Shown here: in pieces, positions 3,654 to 5,304 of the stretch
Layout: every line of letters starts with the position of its first letter
Position numbering within the stretch: the stretch's first letter is position 1
NCBI GenBank assembly: GCA_947302065.1
Contig: CAMYUO010000164.1
Location: 1-5,304, forward strand
Source: an uncultured Clostridia bacterium
GTDB taxonomy: Bacteria > Bacillota > Clostridia > Oscillospirales > Ruminococcaceae
Reading direction: 5' to 3'
Length of the DNA: 5,304 bases
Program-made: the position numbers and the translations under genes
Notes under the pieces: generated by a model
Databases searched by the model: none
What the model was told of the DNA's origin: nothing
The model's input: the letters and a program-made list of their open reading frames with translations, nothing else

Positions 3654-4190
3654 TCATTTATGCAGTTTCAGGTAGGCTTTTATGACCGCAAGCTGCGTTT
3701 TTGCATCGGGCAGCTCGCCGTTCATCGCCATATCAAACGCCGTTTTCAGTGGCATTTTCTTAACATCGAGGAACTCGCCGTCGTCGAGGCTCTGCTGTGA
3801 AAAGCTCAGTCCTCGTGCGAGGTACATAAAAATCTTCTCGGTGTCGTACGCAACGGTAGGGTAGAGGCAGCCGAGATATTCAAAGCTCTCAGCCTCTGCG
3901 CCGACCTCTTCTTTCAGCTCACGCCGACCGCAGACCTCGGGCTGTTCGCCGTATTCGAGCTTGCCTGCTGGCACCTCGGTGAGCACCTCGCCGAACGGGT
4001 ATCTGAACTGCTCGACCATAAAAATATTTTCGTCATTGTCGAGAGCGACAACGCACACGCCGCCCGGGTGGTGAATGACCTCACGGGTCGCTTTATATCC
4101 GTTATCCAGCTCGACCTCGTCGCTGAACAGCTTGACAACTATGCCGTCATACACCTGTTTCGACGCTGTCGTCTTTTCCTTCGAGTACAT
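3654..4190 (-). CDS. nudF: Nudix hydrolase, ADP-ribose pyrophosphatase type
   Basis: The 178-residue product resembles Bacillus NudF; the family hydrolyses ADP-ribose to AMP and ribose 5-phosphate in the cytoplasm. The N-terminal segment (KQVYDGIVVKLFSDEVELDN, residues 11-30, then ATREVIHHPGG) matches the family's dimer-forming beta domain. A complete Nudix box GX5EX7REUXEEXGU is visible at 76-98: G76, E82, R90, E91, E94, E95, G97, the residues that bind the catalytic metals. The frame opens further upstream (ATG at 4232), but the start at 4190 is preferred because it has AGGA 5 nt upstream and gives the standard N-terminus, whereas the longer form adds a lysine-rich 14-residue extension. It overlaps the end of the upstream YfhO-family gene by 44 nt in a different frame, so translational coupling is likely. 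Exact substrate preference is inferred. Confidence 0.9.
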   Translation of the reverse strand: MYSKEKTTASKQVYDGIVVKLFSDEVELDNGYKATREVIHHPGGVCVVALDNDENIFMVEQFRYPFGEVLTEVPAGKLEYGEQPEVCGRRELKEEVGAEAESFEYLGCLYPTVAYDTEKIFMYLARGLSFSQQSLDDGEFLDVKKMPLKTAFDMAMNGELPDAKTQLAVIKAYLKLHK

Positions 4191-5304
4191 CTTCTTCCTC
4201 GCTTTCTGCCGCATCTTCGGCATTTTCGTCATCTGTCGGGTCGTTTTCTATAGCAAGCGGATTAGTGCCGTCGAGAACTTCCTCGCTCGGCTGGTCATTA
4301 TCGTCATTGCCGTTATCATTATCGTCATCGTCGCTGCCGGACTCGGGAACAGGCTTTTCTTTCTTTCTGAAATATACCACATAGCCCGTCCAGACTACGA
4401 TGCCTGTGCCTGTGAGGATAATGCCTATCTTGAGGTAAGGAGTTTCATAGGTGAACTTGATAGTATTCTCGCCCTGCTCGCAGGGGACAGCCATAAGACC
4501 GAAATCGACCTTGATTATCTCGGTGTCGTTTCCGTTGACCTGTGCTTTCCAGCCCTGATCGTAAGGAACGGAGAAGAACACGAACTTTTTCTTGCCGAGT
4601 TTGATAGTTGCGTCAAAGCCGTCGTCGGTATAGCTGAACGTATCGCAGCACTCCGCACGTCTTTCGTTGCAGTCCTTGATATAGTTTGCACTGGTAAAAT
4701 CTGACGGCAGGAAGCTGAAATACTCGATATAGTCACGGTATTTGAGAGCTGTGTTTGCGTCGATAACGAGCGCTTTCATCAGCATCTGGACTTTGTTGAC
4801 ATCGCTGCGTGAGTCGATGTCGTCCTTTTTGCAGTAATAATCATAGGCAAATCCCATCGGGATATAGCACTCGTTCTCATAGACCCTGAAGCCGTTCTGT
4901 TTGCCGACATACTTGAATCCTACGAGATTTCCCGGGCTTTCGGGCGACTCGCCGTCTTTGAGGTCACGCTCGTCAAAATAATACTTGACCGACAGCAGAC
5001 TTCTGAGCGCATAGAGGTTGGTCTCCATTCTCGATGCAACGTCACGGGTCTGTCCGAGATTGGTGTAAAAGTCCATTATCGACGTATTTACGACGCTGTG
5101 GAAGCATCTCATCGAGGACATTCCCCAGAACATGCACCAGTTGTCAACATCGGGTGAGGTATCTATACGGTAGAATTTGTTGTCGGGGTTGTAATACGAA
5201 CTGTTCTCCTCGAACTTGTCCATGTCGATGTTATCCTTGCCGTTGATGCCACGGGCGATATAGTCCTTAGGCGACTCGGTCTGTATCGAGCCGTAAACGA
5301 CGCA
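4147..5304 (-). CDS. YfhO-family membrane protein (C-terminal 385 residues)
   Basis: The frame is open from the right edge of the window to TGA at 4149-4147; the methionine at 5223 is internal, so the start lies outside. YfhO proteins are large polytopic GT-C-like membrane proteins; in Bacillus, YfhO acts in adding GlcNAc to lipoteichoic acid. Visible here (numbering from the edge) is an extracytoplasmic domain with FYRIDTSP (44-51), LYALRSLLSVKYYF (97-110) and the family hallmark PYDQGWKAQVNG (247-258), then one transmembrane helix at about 290-311 followed by RKKEK, placing the tail in the cytoplasm. The last 66 residues are unusually acidic: 28 Asp/Glu and one Lys, with a D-D-D-D-N-D-N-type stretch. 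The family usually ends soon after the last helix, so the tail looks like an add-on. The function in this organism is not certain. Confidence 0.88.
   Translation of the reverse strand, partial: CVVYGSIQTESPKDYIARGINGKDNIDMDKFEENSSYYNPDNKFYRIDTSPDVDNWCMFWGMSSMRCFHSVVNTSIMDFYTNLGQTRDVASRMETNLYALRSLLSVKYYFDERDLKDGESPESPGNLVGFKYVGKQNGFRVYENECYIPMGFAYDYYCKKDDIDSRSDVNKVQMLMKALVIDANTALKYRDYIEYFSFLPSDFTSANYIKDCNERRAECCDTFSYTDDGFDATIKLGKKKFVFFSVPYDQGWKAQVNGNDTEIIKVDFGLMAVPCEQGENTIKFTYETPYLKIGIILTGTGIVVWTGYVVYFRKKEKPVPESGSDDDDNDNGNDDNDQPSEEVLDGTNPLAIENDPTDDENAEDAAESEEEDVLEGKDDSVETGV
4927..4940. promoter_or_regulatory. Partial Noc-binding-site match inside the YfhO-family gene
   Basis: ATTTCCCGGGCTTT matches the Bacillus NBS consensus ATTTCCCGGGAAAT at 11 of 14 positions, including the whole left half and the CCCGGG core without a break. 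The right arm is lost. It lies within coding sequence, as NBS often do, about 1.6 kb from noc. A chance match is possible. Confidence 0.25.

Noticed and set aside
4063..4068. CCCGGG core in nudF as another possible Noc site
   Set aside because: Only the six-base core matches; neither A/T flank of the NBS is present.
4097..4110. TTATCCA-like sequence as a DnaA box
   Set aside because: A single partial match inside a coding region with no cluster; nothing here supports an origin of replication within the window.
4075..4704. 209-codon plus-strand frame opposite the yfhO/nudF overlap, with an apparent hydrophobic segment
   Set aside because: The hydrophobic run is the antisense reading of the Asp/Asn repeat in the acidic tail; both genes on the other strand are well supported.

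Overview
The window looks like a chromosomal, probably origin-proximal, segment of a Gram-positive Bacillota of the Clostridia type. A Ruminococcus-like gut bacterium is my best guess, but that is inference. The evidence is a parA-parB (soj-spo0J) pair, a Noc-type second ParB paralogue, consensus parS sites, a YfhO-family envelope protein and a sigma-A-type promoter. The base composition looks close to half G+C. No tRNA, rRNA, CRISPR array or transposase gene is visible.

Layout from left to right. Positions 2-46 hold the last 14 codons of an unidentified plus-strand gene. Positions 47-339 are a non-coding repeat (copy A) made almost entirely of hairpins. A minus-strand intrinsic terminator (363-402) then closes the parA-parB operon, with parB at 432-1322 and parA at 1359-2135. 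A near-perfect parS lies in the 36-nt gap between the two genes, and a perfect consensus parS lies upstream of parA at 2235-2250. The 279-bp divergent region 2136-2414 holds a strong parA promoter with an A/T-rich upstream stretch, the consensus parS, an imperfect hairpin and a candidate noc promoter. noc (2415-3305) runs on the plus strand. Copy B of the repeat (3306-3543) begins directly after the noc stop codon. A second minus-strand terminator (3617-3647) closes a pair of overlapping minus-strand genes: a Nudix hydrolase of the ADP-ribose pyrophosphatase type (3654-4190) and a YfhO-family membrane protein (4147-5304) that runs off the right edge.

How the genes work together: ParA, ParB and parS form the chromosome segregation and origin-organising system. 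Noc is the sister DNA-binding CTP switch that, in Bacillus, keeps the division septum off the nucleoid. The two paralogues here differ at exactly the four recognition positions reported to separate parS-binding ParB from NBS-binding Noc. The Nudix and YfhO genes look translationally coupled but have no evident link to segregation.

The most unusual feature is the repeat pair. The two copies have the same orientation, start at the same distance (4 nt) after the stop codon of a plus-strand gene, and lie in convergent intergenic gaps. They share identical blocks, plus several stems whose sequences differ while pairing is kept by compensatory changes. That is the signature of selection on an RNA (or cruciform DNA) fold. 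I do not recognise it as a named RNA family; it is the best candidate here for something undescribed.
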